A DNA stretch of 64,000 nt from Amaranthus tricolor (GCF_026212465.1 NC_080056.1:19147246-19211245), one strand, 5' to 3'; shown: positions 31,991-50,250, counted from the first letter of the stretch. The notes: generated from the sequence alone by a model not told the origin. Numbers and translations are program-made.

Positions 31991-33208
31991 TTTGTACGTG
32001 CTTTCCACTTTCATTGAAGGAGTAAAGTTGCGTTTACCCTCTTTAGGTTACTAGAAAAATTTAAGAATAATACTTTTTCTCTTGAATTTTGAAAATCTAG
32101 AAATTGGAATAATTACTCCTTTTATACAACTTTCTATTACCAGATTGAATAGTCCTATTGAATTATAACGTGAAAAAAATAATTTAAATAAATGGATGAA
32201 AATTAAAGTTAGAGATTGGGTCATGACTCATCATCAAGAATGGGGATAACTTTTTTTTTTCTTTTTTTTTACTTTTTTAGAAAATTCTATGTTCTAACAA
32301 AAGGTTAAGGGTTTGTTATAGTTACGTTACTTTCACCTATCAAAATGATTATTTAAATAAAAGCAAATGTCACGATCACCCTTGTGGATCACATTTTTAA
32401 AAAATATTATCAAATGAGTGGATACTTTCGCAAAGAACTTAACCTTTTGTCCACTTCATGTAAAATTTATCATGCGAATTTTAAAAATTATTTGTGTTCT
32501 ACATGAAATATTCGAAAATTCAAAATTAGCTGTGAGATTTTTTTTTACACCAATGAATTTGCTCACAATCCTTATACTTCAAAAATTATAATTTATATAA
32601 TATATCTTAATTAACAATTAAACGATTTCACAATTTGTTCTTTGGCAAAAAGCTTATTCAGCTGCTTAAGCTTCTGCCATTTCAAAGTATCCACAAAAAA
32701 AATCTAGTTTTTGCGACAGCTATTACGCGTTGCAATGTTCATCTCGTGCCACCACAACCAAACCTATCTTCTCCCAATTAGAATTACATGCAGCATTAAA
32801 TCGCAAACCGTACTATAACCGAAGATCAATTTTTTTTAAAAAAAAGGTTTCTACCTAAATATTTCGAGATGTAGTTATTTTTGTATAGTAATATATACTT
32901 GAATTTTGTTGATACAATCAATTAATTAAAAATTATTATATTTGGTGATTATCGGTGCAAAATATTTGCATAAACACATATATTAATTTGAAAATAATAT
33001 ACAAATAAAAACTGTCAGCCAGACAATACCAAACAGTTGTAAAAAGTTTTGGTCCAGTCTAGTTTGGTGATTTAAACATTTTCCACATTGACTTGAGTTC
33101 ACCCAAATCAAAACATTCTCCAATCCACTCCATCTTACAAGCATAAACAACATAAATACAACTTGGACACCAAACATGGCGCAAAGGGCATTACATCAAG
33201 TAATGAGC

Positions 33209-33896
33209 CACTACTAGATAAAAGAGCATAGGCAACACCCTTTGGCAACGGTTTATTTTATAGCAACAGCTTTAGCAACGGGTACAATAAAACCGTTGCA
33301 ATAGATAAGAAAAGGCAACGGGTTCAAGTAAACCGTTGCAAAAGATTAGAAAAGGCTACGGTTATCTTATACCCATTGCAAAAGATTAGAAAAGGCAATG
33401 GTTAAATAAAATGCGATTTTTAAAAAAAAAATAAAAAAATAAAAAAAAAATACAAAAGAAGCGTGCTGCTGGAGGCGGAAGAAAGAGAAAACCCAAAAAC
33501 AAACCCTAAACTTCGATTCCATTACCATATTTGCTCGCTGAGTCGCTTCCTCTTCTCTTCGTCGCTTCCTGCCTTCCTCTTCCTCAATCCTCTTCAATTC
33601 CATTACTGTAACACCCCGAGTTTTTAATGACGTAATTATTTAATATTTTAATAGTTTTAAAGATTTGACAATTATATTTAATTATTTCTGAAATTAGTTT
33701 TAATAAATTTCTTGTATACATGAATTTAAATGTTAATTTATATATATATATAAAAAAATATAGTTACGATTTCTTAAATATAGAGGTTCGAATCGAAATG
33801 ATTATTTTATTAAATGTGTGAACCCACGAAGGTGAGTCTCATTGTTGGGTCTCGCAAGAAAATGAATCGAGACAAAAGTAAATAAATAAATAAACC

Positions 33897-33928
<32 letters not shown>

Positions 33929-36232
33929 TAAAAATTAAAAAAAAAAAAAGAAAAGAAAAACCCGCATAAAACCCACACTGCCCTAAACCTAGCCGCACTC
34001 CCCTTCTCCTCCTCCTTTCTCTTCTTCTTCCTTCTCCCTTCTCCCTTCTCCCCTACGCCGTCTCTCTCTCTTCCCCCAAACCAGTCGCGCCTTGTTACCC
34101 TCGCAAGCAGCAGCACACTCATCCTCCCTCCTCCCTCGCTGTGTCTGGCCGGCAGCAGACCCACGAACAGCCGCCAGTTGCTGTTCGATTTAAGGCCCTC
34201 TCTAGCCATTCTTGGCTTTCGTGCACCACCACCACGACCTTCATCCTCCTCTTCACCATTCTTGCTAGTTTTAATCCTTGTAAGCATCTCACTTTTCAAT
34301 TGATTAATTTGCTAATTTTAATTAGAATCTACCATGTTCATGAGTTGTGTGTTGATTGTATATTGTATTAGTCTCATTAAATTATAGTATGGGTAGTAGT
34401 TAAAAGAATTATCATTGAAATAAAATGATTAGGGTTTATTTAGAGCTCTGCTCAGCCTTCGCTTCGACACTTCGTCAGCCGTCAAGTCTGTTCGTGTCTT
34501 CGTGAGTACTGAGTTCGTCAATGGTGAGTACTTTAGGGTTTATTTAGGGTTTCTTGCATTGTTATTATGCTTCATTTTAGCTTCAATTTCTTTTCAGTGG
34601 ATTATAACAAATATTCAAAATTACGTAGATAATCCAGAAAAACAGGGAACTTTCGAATAATTATGATGATTTTAACATTAAAAAAAAGCAAACAAAGGAT
34701 TAAAAATTGACTTAATAATTTGTTATGAAAACCAAAATTTGTTAAGCTGGTTTGAAATTTTACAATAATCCTTTTTGATCATTGAAATGCAGAATTCTCT
34801 TATTTAAGAAAATTGATACAATAAGTAAGATGTTATTACTTATTAACCTTGTGATTGATAGATTATGATTACGAATGTGATTGATAGAGCAAGGTTTTAT
34901 TGCCCAAATGAGTTGTATTTTTTATGCTGGTGATTGATTTTTGTTGATCTTTTAGCTAATTTTGTGTGTTGTTTAAGTTTGAATCATGAAAATTAGTTAT
35001 GTTTTTGGTCACTGATAGTTGTTGAAATTGATTTGACTGCATTTCAGTTGAGCTACTTTACTAATTAGCTATTTAGGGTTCCATCAATTTTTAATTTTTC
35101 CCTTTTTTTTGGGTTGAGAATCCCTATTCCAGATCTCTAATTCTTCTGGGTTGTTTACAATTATTGGTTAAGCTAGTTTCTCTATATGGTTAATGTTGTT
35201 TGCTTCTTTAGGTCATTATTCTCAGATTCTTTACTAATTTATCAAGTTTGTTTTCATCGTTTGAGTTGTCTTTGTTCTTGTGTAATGATATTTCCTTGAA
35301 TAAATATGGTGTCTTCTTAGATAGAGTATGTTAAAGATGGAAATTTCTATTAGAGTATATAAAATATATCGAGAGTTACAATTGATGCGTTTACTTGATC
35401 ATCCCAATGTGATCTCCCTCAAGCATTGTTTCTTTTCTACTACCAGTAAAGATGAGCTGTTTATTGCTACTGTTTGATGTGTTCTCTGGTGTTATTGCTA
35501 CTGTTTGATGTAATTTGTTGGCAGCATTGCTGCTGTTTATTATTTCGATCTATTTCAGGTCTAATATCTTGGTTATCATTGGGATATTGTTAGGCATTCC
35601 TAAAAAAACAAAAGACCATAAATCTGCTCGTCGGGATTTGAAATACCTGCGAGAGGAGAAAGACCTTCGATGGGTGCCGGAGCTTGAGATTTAAGAATTA
35701 GAAGATGGAAGTGAAGAGTTTTCGACATCTATGCTTTGGATGAATGATGATGAAATTGAGCCGTAAAAGAACATATTTAGAATTTTAGACGTAATGATGT
35801 ATAGGTGAATATTTGGTTGCACTAGGTTATGGAAGAATTGATCCTTAGTTTTTGATATAACAAGTTAATCGTGTAAATTTCTTAACTATAATATTTGTAA
35901 TCAAATTTCTAATTACATCTTATGCTATCAATTATTAAAATTATCATTTGCTTAGCTTTTTCATTAAAGACCTTTTATTTATATAGGTTGGTGTTGCAAA
36001 AGACCTTTTGCAACGGTCTTGTGCGATCAAGAGAAACTGTTGCCAAAAGATTGTATCTTTGGCAACAGTCAACTGCTACCGTTGCAAAAGATGCAAGAAG
36101 CCGTTGCAAAAGACTTTTGGCAACGACAGTAAATACGACGGTTTGTAACCGTCGCAAAAAGGTTTTAGCAACGCTTTTTAGCCCTACAGCAACGGTTCTT
36201 AACCGTTGCAACAAGTCTTTTATCTAGTAGTG
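33209..36232. mobile_element. CACTA (En/Spm) element, 3024 bp, with TSD
   Basis: The left end is CACTACTAGATAAAAGA and the right end TCTTTTATCTAGTAGTG, perfect inverted termini of 17 bases. The 3-bp target duplication AGC lies at 33206-33208 and 36233-36235. Both subterminal regions are packed with GCAACGG/CCGTTGC units in both orientations (33245-33410 and 35990-36220), as expected for transposase binding. No transposase gene is present. A short stretch near 35610-35690 (KTKDHKSARRDLKYL) resembles the distal part of TNP2-type proteins and may be a remnant. It is non-autonomous. It inserted seven codons before the stop of a copia pol. Confidence 0.93.
33609..34430 (+). repeat. Gypsy LTR 5' fragment inside the CACTA element
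   Basis: The segment starts TGTAACACCCCGAG and parallels the inverse complement of 42900-43760 over several hundred bases. Shared points include GGTGAGTCTC, GGTCTCGCAAGAAAATGAATCGAGA-like sequence, an (AAT)n tract (33898-33926), a CT-rich leader and GTGTTGATTGT. It is therefore the beginning of an LTR of the same family as the large gypsy element to the right, but only about 0.8 kb is present. The CACTA internal sequence resumes near 34430. The right boundary is approximate. Confidence 0.75.
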
Positions 36233-39200
36233 AGCTAAACCAACCAAATTCACACACAAAGTGAGCATGTTGGTAGGCAACGACTTTGTCATCATGTCGG
36301 CCAGGTTTTATATATCATCGATTTTCACCAAACTCACCCTCTTGTGCTCAACTTCATCTAGGATAAAGTTAAATAAAATATCAATGTGTTTGGACCTTCT
36401 ATGAAATAATGTATTTTGATTTTTAGCCGAATTGCACTTTGATCATCACAATAAACATTTACCGAACACACGTTGTTGCACATCTCTCCAACAAGACCTT
36501 TGAGTCGTTTTCGTTTTTTAATTATTCGACAATGGCTATGTACACCACTTCGGTTGTTGATAGAGCAATCACATCTTGAAGTGATGATTGCCAACTCATT
36601 GTTGATCCACTCATTGTAAAGACAAATCCCGAGTAGACTCCTCCATAGTCTGAGTCACAAAGCTCGGTTAGCCCGCTTGAATCTTTCCCATACATGAGAC
36701 AAACATTAGAAGTACCTTTTAAATACCTCAACAGCCACTTTAGTGCCTCGCTGTCCATTACCCGGATAAGACATATATCTACTCACCAAACTTACCACAT
36801 AAGCAATGTCGGGCCTAGAAAATACCATAGCATACAATACACTACCAATGGCACAGGTGTAAGGGATTCTTATCATTTGCTCTTCATCCTTATTTCTTTA
36901 TGGGCACAACTCCTTGGACAATTTGAAACGAGAGGCTAGAGGGGTAGACACACATTTAGCATCACTTATGGAGAAGCGTTGCACAACCTTCTCAATAGAC
37001 CTCCTTTGACTAAGGTATAAGACACCATTAGATCGATCTCTTAAAATCTCCTTCAAGTATCTATACTTCTTGGCTTCCACAAGATCCTTCATGTCAAAAT
37101 CACTTGAAAGAAACTCTTTCAAGTTCTCCAACTCAAACAAAGTATTACACGCAGCAAGCATATTATTAACATACAAGAACAAATATAACAAAGAACAATT
37201 CTTAAGTTTCTTAAGATAAACACAACTATCATAAGAACTTCGAGTAAAATCATGTGAAATCATAAAAGAATCAAAGTTGTTGTACCATTGCCTAGACAAT
37301 TGCTTTAACGTTTACCCAAACAATAATCTTTAATCTACATACATGACCTTCCTTACTGACGACCTCAATACCTTCTAGTTGCTTCATGAAAATTTCTTCT
37401 CCTAATTCACCATGAAGAAACGTCGTTTTCGCATAAATCTATGCAACTCCAAATCCTCCATCACTTCCAAAGCTAGTAATTCACCATGAAGAAACGTCAT
37501 TTTCACATAAATCAATGCAACTCCAAATCCTCCATCGCCACCAAAGCTAGTAGTGTCCATATAGAAGAGTGTTTCACCACCGGTGAGAATACCTCATGAA
37601 AATCAACACCTTCAATTTAAGAATATCCCTTAGTAGCTACCTGAGCTTTGTAGATGGGGGAAACACCAATAAAGGACCCTCCTTCCTCTTGACTATCTAC
37701 TTGCACCCTTCAATCTTCTTTTTATTTGGTGCGTCAACGATATTCCAAGTTTCATTCTTGGTAGAGACGCCATTTCTTGCTTCATGGTTATCAACCATTT
37801 GCTTAAGTCATTAGAGGCCATAGCCTCCTTGTACTACTTGGTTCATTCAACCCTTCGACTTCACTAGCAACGTTGAGAGCATATGTAACCTAATCGCACT
37901 CTTCAATGTACTTTATTGGAGCCACAATCTTTCCTCTTGTGCCTTGTAGTGGACAAAGGAGTATAAGTTTATTAAACATCATCATCATCATTTCTTATTT
38001 ATTTTCGGGAGGTCGATTCTTCAATTGTGCATAAATGGGAATTACAACATCATTATACAAGAGCCTTTCTACACTAGAGACTAACATGTTTTTTTCATCA
38101 AAAATAACATCTCTAGAAGTAATCATTCTTTTTAACTCTACACACCACACATACCCCTTTACACCTACTCCATATCTCATAAATATGGATTTTCTAGCCC
38201 TAGGTTCTAACATTCTATCATTTACATGAATATAAGCCGGACAGCCAAAAACTCTAATACTAGATTAATTTACCAGAGTGTTGTACTCACTTCTAGTTGT
38301 AACTTGAACTTCAAGGCGGTATGAGGTGAGCGATTGATCAAATAACATGTCGTAGCCACCGTTGCGGCCCAAAAATGCTTCCAAAATTTTTCTTGGTTTA
38401 GCATACATCGTGCCTTTTTAAATAATGTTTTATTCATCCATGTCGCAAAACCATTTTGTTGTGGCCTTCCCGCACAAGCTTTATTCCGCACAATACCTTA
38501 CTTAGTACAATATTGAAGAAAATTTCCAGCAATAAATTTAAGACCATCATCGGTTCGCTAGGTCTTAATGCTCCTACTGGTCATTTTCTCAATCATCTTC
38601 TTCTAATCCAAGAAGACATCAAACACTATATTTTTATGTTGAATGAAGTAATACCAAACTTTTCTTGAGTAATCATCTATGAGAGTCAACAACTAACTAC
38701 AACCACCAAGCGAGGGCTTTCTAAATTGTTTACAAAATGCCAAAGTTTTGTATCATGATCGGACATTATGTTTGTGGAAATATTCGCTGAACTAGAGAAA
38801 GTTGAAGCTTTAAGAGCACACAAACTCCCATTCATCTTCCCCTTCATAACAACTAGTGACTCTTTAGAAACCTTCATGACTCTACCTTCACCAGTGATTC
38901 TATACCCAATCTTAAAGGTACACAAAGAAAAGAGATTTTCCTTCAACCGTGGAACATGCCTCACATCAGAAAAATTTCTCAATATTCCATCAAACATCCT
39001 TATTTGCACACTTCCACACCCGACCAGCTTACAAATTTTATTATTTTTCCACAAGCACGTTTCCCCAATCTACACTCTCACATGTAAGGAAGAAACTATT
39101 GTTGGGTTTCATATGAAATGAAGAACTCGAGTCAAGAATCCACTCCTGACCATCCTTGTAACCATGTGTAGCTACATAGACACCACCACCATCACTCACT

Positions 39201-39336
39201 AACGTAACTAGAATTGGCATTGCTTATTCCATCTCTTGACCCCTCATCACTGGAATTCTTTTTCTTCTACTTCCAACAATCTTTCTTAATGTGACTAAAC
39301 TTACAATAGTTCCAAGTCTTATTTTTGTTACACCGC

Positions 39337-39408
39337 ATTGACTTCGAGCTTCCCTTTGCACATGCCCAAACCATCTCCACCTATTCCCCAACGTTTTTGT
39401 AGAGAGAG
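39337..39408 (-). repeat. RTE-type LINE relic
   Basis: The minus strand encodes [12 protein letters not shown], matching the conserved LRWFGHVQR motif at the C-terminus of plant RTE LINE reverse transcriptases. Only about 70 bases survive, between the copia relic and the (TA)n tract. Confidence 0.6.
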
Positions 39409-39410
39409 GT

Positions 39411-43760
<4,350 letters not shown>

Positions 43761-46700
43761 GACTACCCCCCTTAAAATGAAGTTTCGTCCCCGAAACTAG
43801 AGTAATAAGAGTACAATTCATTACAATTGTATTTCTAATAACTCATGAAGGTGTTTTAACGATTTTAAGTTCCATAATTGACTCAAGGATCGTGATTTTA
43901 TTGACACTATTAACAAAAGGATACTCAATCTATTAGAATATTCATACATATCTCATTTCGAGTATTCATAATCACCTAATTTAACTCAACACCCAATCAA
44001 AACATGTAAATATCACACAATTGATTTAACACAATCAATCAAAAGCATGTAAAAATCATACAATTGACTCAACACGATCAATCAAAATCATGCAAATATC
44101 ACACCAATTGATTCACACAATCAATTAAAGCATGTAGATATCACACAGATAGGTTCAAACAATCAATCAAAAGCATGTAAGTTTGTAATAGGTTGTTATC
44201 ATAGAGGCAAAAAAAATGCGTGAAAACGCAGGAGAAAATGCGTGTAAACGCGCGAAATTTTACCGCATTCTATCCCCTTAAAACTTAGTTACGACCCCGT
44301 AACTCACTAACCTCGAAACACATGCAAGGATAGTGTGGTTAGACCATGGAACTTTAATTATTTAATATGTTTGATCTCAGTACTACACACCTTAGTATCT
44401 AGGTCTCAATATGTTCAAGTAAGATAACTTTCTTCGATGTTTACAAAAGTATTGGATCTAGCACATGTGCCTTTTAAAAATTGTATCACTTGAGCTCGTA
44501 ACAACACGAAACGTCCTGTTTTCTAATGTAATTCTTTAAACGACTTTTTGTTTTTTTAATTCTACATGACCACCTAGGGTCGTACTTTGTGATAATCTTG
44601 TAAGGTACGGAAGTTTTAACTATTATAATTTAAACCATGAATGGGGGTAAAGTATCAAAACAACAAAGTCCTAAAAGTAAAGTGCACGAAGTTGCTCAAC
44701 ACTTAACTCGTATTATAATTAGACACCCTAGACCTGAGGATACTTGAATCTTACTAAACTGGTTGGTTATCAACTCCCAGATCGATTCACCGCTAACTTT
44801 ACTTATCATAACATAACCTTAACCTTTTACTTAACATGAAATGCTCTTTTCATTAATCATGTATGATCAAATCATTTTATAACATATTAAATCATACATC
44901 ATGACTTGATTAATAGATTAAAAACTCAAATTAATAACTCAAAACATAATACATGTTTCAAGTATATAATCAAATTATATATATTACGTTCTAGCCAGTT
45001 ACTATAGTTAATAATTATACGTTCACAGTCATGATACTAATACACATATCGTAATTATTCATTAATAACATCTTTTATCCATCATAATATCAAATTTTAA
45101 TTACGACATATGAAGAAGATTTAGAATCATGAAGGGCAATGTCAAAGGTCACCAACACTTTTCAGCTATTCATTTACCCTACGACTAGATATGTTGAAAG
45201 TATATAATTTATATCAATTAAGATCACGAGCTAATATATGATTAAAGTAATACATCATGTTCATATATGACGACAATACTAATGGTACTAATAGGGTAAT
45301 AATAATAGTGATGATCAACAAAGATGACATTTTATGTATACATACAAAAAAATGCAAGGTGAAAAATAACTGATGAACACACCTATATCACCGCAATTTC
45401 CAATATCAATAGCAAAGCAGTCATGTATCATACAATTTGATAAGGTTGTGATAACAACACTAATTTCATAATATCCAATCTACATCATAACATTTCCATC
45501 ACAATACTACCTCCAACTATAAGACCGTTATCGCAACCATATGACTGCTACATTAATAATCCTAACACTATACTGAAGTACAACGACACAAGCCAACAAA
45601 ATAACGCAACACTTGAAATTATGCATTACAATTATTCCTTCGCAAACAAGTGGAATTCAATCGCCCTTCGACCTAAGATGCGAAACTTAAAACTAACAAC
45701 TATAACATAATTGTTTGTATTAAAATACGTCCGAATTTCAAAACTCTTTTCATCAAATGCTTATTACGATTCAATGATTTAGTAACATCAAATTAAAACT
45801 CTTCTTAACACAACTCTTTATCGCATAATAACGATTGTGTATAATAATCGTTTATGACATAATCCATTATCTCGATTCATCTATCAAATTATAATTATTT
45901 GCATACTCATAGTCGCTTCTTCAATGTTTAGGTTTAAAACACCTCTTGACTTTTATTAGGACTACATTATCTTTAGTAACTCTCCAACTTATCACATTAA
46001 TCATAATTAAAACAATAACTTGCGTAAAGTCAACTTCATTTAGAATCTCATCTAGGTCTTATCATTTCAGTATACTGGCAGGACTATTAAATTGGTGATC
46101 AATGAGATATTCAAAAAGACTTAAAACATTTAACTGTATCTTACATGCACATCATCAGATTATTTTATCCTTATGGCTTGTAACTGCCCAAAAGGCCATG
46201 AGGAAAACAAGTTATAATATCATTGATTCCCTTTTAATTTCAAATATCATTCTATCTAGCTAACGTTTAAAACCGTCACGATTCTTCTTCATATTGTCAT
46301 CCGATTAAAACATTCATCACTCCATATAAGCATTTAATAAGGCAAAATTATCAATTTTAACTCCATAGTGCTCCCTCGAATCAATCCTTAGGCCCCTAAC
46401 ATGCAAATTTGTTTATGATGATTATTCTTTAGCTATCCACTTTAATATAAAGTTTCCGACTTATGTATGAATGATACCATGTCTCAATGAAATACAAAAC
46501 TCAAAGGACTTGCGAACGAAAATTTTCTCCTCTGATACTCAAACTCAAAATCTCCCATATTTTATCCAAAGAGCCACTTCAACTAGTTTTTTTTTTTTTA
46601 TTTTTTATTTTTTTATTTTTTTTAAAGAAAATAGTGATTCAAAGTTCATTATCACTCGACAAACATTAAATACTATATTCATTATGATGAGAGTTGGATG

Positions 46701-47285
46701 CTTACAAAAATCAAAATCAATGACATGGGACACTTATAGTATATAATTCATCAAAAAATATATAAAGTGATTACTAAGGCTAATATGTTGACTATCAGTA
46801 TCAATCACCGTATGAGAGTGAAAACGTTTATTGGTAGACACGATTATGCCACACTAAAACTCAACACCAATGTTACTATGGCTAATTACACGGGTCAAGA
46901 GCCTCAACCTAATAAGAATGATAACTTCAAATGAAAATATTAAGGCAATTCCAGTTTGAACAACAATACTAATGTGATAATTTGGTTCAGCTAATATAGC
47001 ATTATCTTTAAACACTTAGAGACGTAAAAAAAAACAATCACTTAACCTCAACTCAGCACTATATAAAGAGTATATCAATAATACTCTTATAGATCATGGT
47101 TCGAAATTGGGAGTTGAATTCTCAAACTATAAACTCTTAACGTGCTCTTGAACTTCTCCTTAATATTTAGGTTTTTAATACATCTATACTTTAACTATAA
47201 CCGCATTATTATCATCAACTGGTGATTAAAACTATATTTACAAGATATTGCATACAAGACCCCTTTCTTTCATTTACAATATACC
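43761..47285 (-). other. Non-coding interior of the gypsy element, main part
   Basis: This 3.5-kb stretch has no frame with recognisable gag, protease, reverse transcriptase or integrase motifs. Near 44270 a second sequence resembling the element's own 3' junction occurs (CTATCCCCTTAAAAC then CGACCCCGTAACT). This could mark an older nested or rearranged element. Confidence 0.55.
43985..44195. repeat. Tandem repeat, about 45-bp unit, in gypsy interior
   Basis: About four to five copies of CACAATCAATCAAAAGCATG with TAAATATCACACAATTGA, variably diverged. It lies just inside the 3' LTR and its purine tract. Confidence 0.75.
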
Positions 47286-47290
47286 GAATT

Positions 47291-49556
47291 TGTAACATCT
47301 CGGAATAACTCGGATCGTACGAAAAGAGAAGATGACCTTTAAAAAAACAAGTATATATCGTTCGAGTCAAACCAGGATGTTAGAAGGCAGTTAAAAACGG
47401 ATTTGAAGTGAAGGGAAGCTTGCGGATCGAGTTCTATTAGTGTTATTATGAACTACTAAATGTAAGAAACTCTTAGCAGCGGATAAGAACGAAAAGTTAA
47501 ATCTACTTTTTAGAACTTGAGAACGAAAATCGCCTCATAAAACCGAATGTTCTTTAAACTTAATTTAGAAGTTCTTATCAAATTTCTATATTCTAATGAT
47601 TTATTTCTTCAAGGGTCAATCCTCACTCCCCAGACCTGCAACTTAACTTACTGCTAGTCGTTGCCCAGACAGGAAACAACATCATCGCAGGGCCGTTAAG
47701 ACCAAAAGTACACGTCAGCAATCGTCGCATACCAAATAAATAATAACACAAGAGAAAGTTTTAATTTAATAGCTGACAATTCACAGAACCGTACGCTTCA
47801 ATCATGCTAATAAAGAATAATTATTTTCATATAAAGATTAGTCAGCCATACTGCTGTACTATCCAGCCATACTGCCGGTACACTCCAATCTCCATAAGTG
47901 AGACAATACATTAGGGGGAGCTAACCCCTAAGCAAGTCTCTACCATAGACACTCGCCTTACTTCGGTGCCTATGGTTAAGTATGCATACCCCCGCGGTGG
48001 CTCATAATGCCCCCATATACCGCGAGTAATTCATTTCCACCAATTGACGTCATACTACGTCCACTTTAAGGTTAGTGAGGTCATACTACCTCTGCTTATC
48101 AAAACAATGTATAAAAATTATTGATTCAAAAGATAACATTATCCGTACTATATATCCATGCTTTACTTTTGTATACCATTATTATATGATACATCGGACT
48201 AATGCGAACCACGCTGCGTGTACATACCTTAAGCAAGATAACCAACTCTCAAGCGTCCTATTCAATTCCCAGTCACGAATCGACTTCCTACAAGGTTCAA
48301 TCGTATTCGGCAAATAAGCACACATACACACCTTCCTCAAATCAACCATAACACACACATACAATTACAACCACACCTAGAATACCACACACATCATGAA
48401 CACCACACACATCATGAACATCCATCACATACTATAACATGGTAAACGCACAAAACAGGACAGCATACATAATCTGTCCAGAAACGCAATTTAAAACTGT
48501 CAAACTGCAAATCCGACTTCACCGTTGCGTCCGAAAGGCGTCAAAACCCCCGGGTACCAATTTCCATAATTTATAACATAGTATAAGTATTTTTAACCTA
48601 ATTTCAAAGCCAAAAATGTTCCAAAAACACCTTTTTTCACCATTTTCCAAACCTACGGGATTTTGTCATTTCATTTTTTTTTTATCACAAAAATATAAAT
48701 TTCAATGCTTTATTTCCTATTAAATCTAAACGACTATTTACATAATTTTCATGACCATCTATGAAATTAATTTTTATTCCTTAAAAATAATTCTTTTTAC
48801 ACAATGTACACACACACACACATCACATATATATTTATATATATTTCTCTAACAACATTATAAATTCCTCCTATTAATCAATAAAATAAATTTCTAACAC
48901 CATATGCATTTTTCTATGAGCATCCATTTTATATATATATATATATACTTTACAATCATCCATCAAACAAATCCTTCACACACATATAAACATATCTAAA
49001 ACCCTAAAAAGAAACATTCTTCATCAATTTAGATAGAAAAATACATCCCAAAATCATACATGAAATTTTAAATTCATAAAGTAAACATGAATTATAAGAT
49101 AAAACATATAATAATCATAGAATTTTAAATTAAAACTTAAGATTCAACATAGATTAAGAATTACACTTACAATTATAAAGGAAAACACCAAATGATGAAG
49201 TGTGATGGAGTTAGGAATGTGAATTAGGAGGAATTTTGAAAGGATGTCAATATGAAAATAATTAGGAATTAAGAAGGGTTAATTATATGGGATTAATGCC
49301 TTGATCCTTCATTACCCTAAGGGAGTTACAAGCTCCACCAAGAGTCCCTCCTTTTTTTTTTTTTTTTTTTTTTTTTTTGAAAAGAAATGATGGGTTAAGG
49401 AAAAGTTTGGGCCTAAATAATTCTAATTGCCAAAAAGGATTGCAAATCTCATGACTAAGCCCATTAATAAATAAAATATATATATAGAAATAATATTACT
49501 AGTGAATTATTAAATATATCGGGAAGAAAATATCGGGAAAATATCGGGGTGTTACA
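47291..49556 (-). repeat. Solo LTR of a related gypsy family, 2266 bp, with TSD
   Basis: The segment starts TGTAACACCCCGATATTTTC and ends CCGAGATGTTACA on the minus strand. It is flanked by a perfect GAATT duplication (47286-47290 and 49557-49561). No internal region is attached, so it is the product of LTR-LTR recombination after a complete insertion into the larger gypsy element. It has the same general layout as the 3.8-kb LTR, with a poly-T run (49352-49378), but a different sequence. Confidence 0.9.
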
Positions 49557-49561
49557 GAATT

Positions 49562-50250
49562 CTTATTACACTTTAGCTCTTATCCTTATTCTAGTTCAAA
49601 CTACTTACGATCATGCTTGCACAGTCATCAAACATATTCAAGAGAATTATGATCACCACCTTCTATGTTATGATGAACGGCTGCACTTACAAAAGGAATG
49701 CTCAAGCAGAAAAAATAAACAGTGGGTTCATGTATAGGATTGATATCAAAACTCGTAAGTTTTATGAAAACAATTAACATGAATAAATATTCAGACACAT
49801 AAGAATAAACTTCATATAATCATCACAAGCAAGAGAAAGTTCCCGATACAACCAACTTCACTAGAATTTCATCATTCATACTTCATATCTCCATAACGAT
49901 TGCTTATAATACAACTCGAGTTGAACCAAATACTCCAAAAATTTCATTATTTCTTGATAATGCATAATTCAATCTTACTGAGTTGTTAAATCATGTCACC
50001 ATTCAAACCACCATCATAATTATTATTTATAATAACAACACACATCCAAATGAGTCTCATAACAAGCTAAACAAACTATATATTGATCTATGCACGTGCA
50101 ATGGTAATAATTGTGCATGAATATGTAATATATGCACCTATCCCATATCTACCCAAACTCTCACGAATGACTTCTAACTTCAAGCAATTTCTAAACGATT
50201 TTGAAGACACAAAGCGTCGAAAATAGGGGCCACTGGCTCTGGTAACCACC
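49562..50250 (-). other. Gypsy interior, 5' part with primer site
   Basis: This is the continuation of the interior beyond the solo LTR. The primer-site-like TGGTTACCAGAGCC at 50248-50235 lies two bases from the 5' LTR. No coding motif was found. Confidence 0.6.

Larger units (their letters stand above)
33060..39335 (-). pseudogene. Decayed copia pol, split by a CACTA insertion
   Basis: Read leftward from 39335, the minus strand gives a zinc knuckle missing its first cysteine ([13 protein letters not shown]). Then come a protease whose active site reads ILDSSSSFHM, an integrase piece (GRPQQNGFATWMNK near 38470), reverse transcriptase pieces (36898-37299) and RNase H (LCDSDYGGVYSGF and VIALSTTEV, 36522-36758). 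The C-terminus is LVGLA, interrupted by the CACTA element at 36232/33209, then HYLM and a stop. The 3' untranslated part and a purine-rich site near 33080 resemble the copia at 13.5-16.3 kb, so the two belong to related families. Gag and the 5' LTR are absent, and the 3' LTR boundary left of 33078 was not resolved. Stops and shifts are frequent. Confidence 0.85.

Noticed and set aside
34141..34371. 76-codon plus-strand frame in the CACTA element
   Set aside because: It lies in the transcribed part of the captured gypsy LTR fragment and has no domain.
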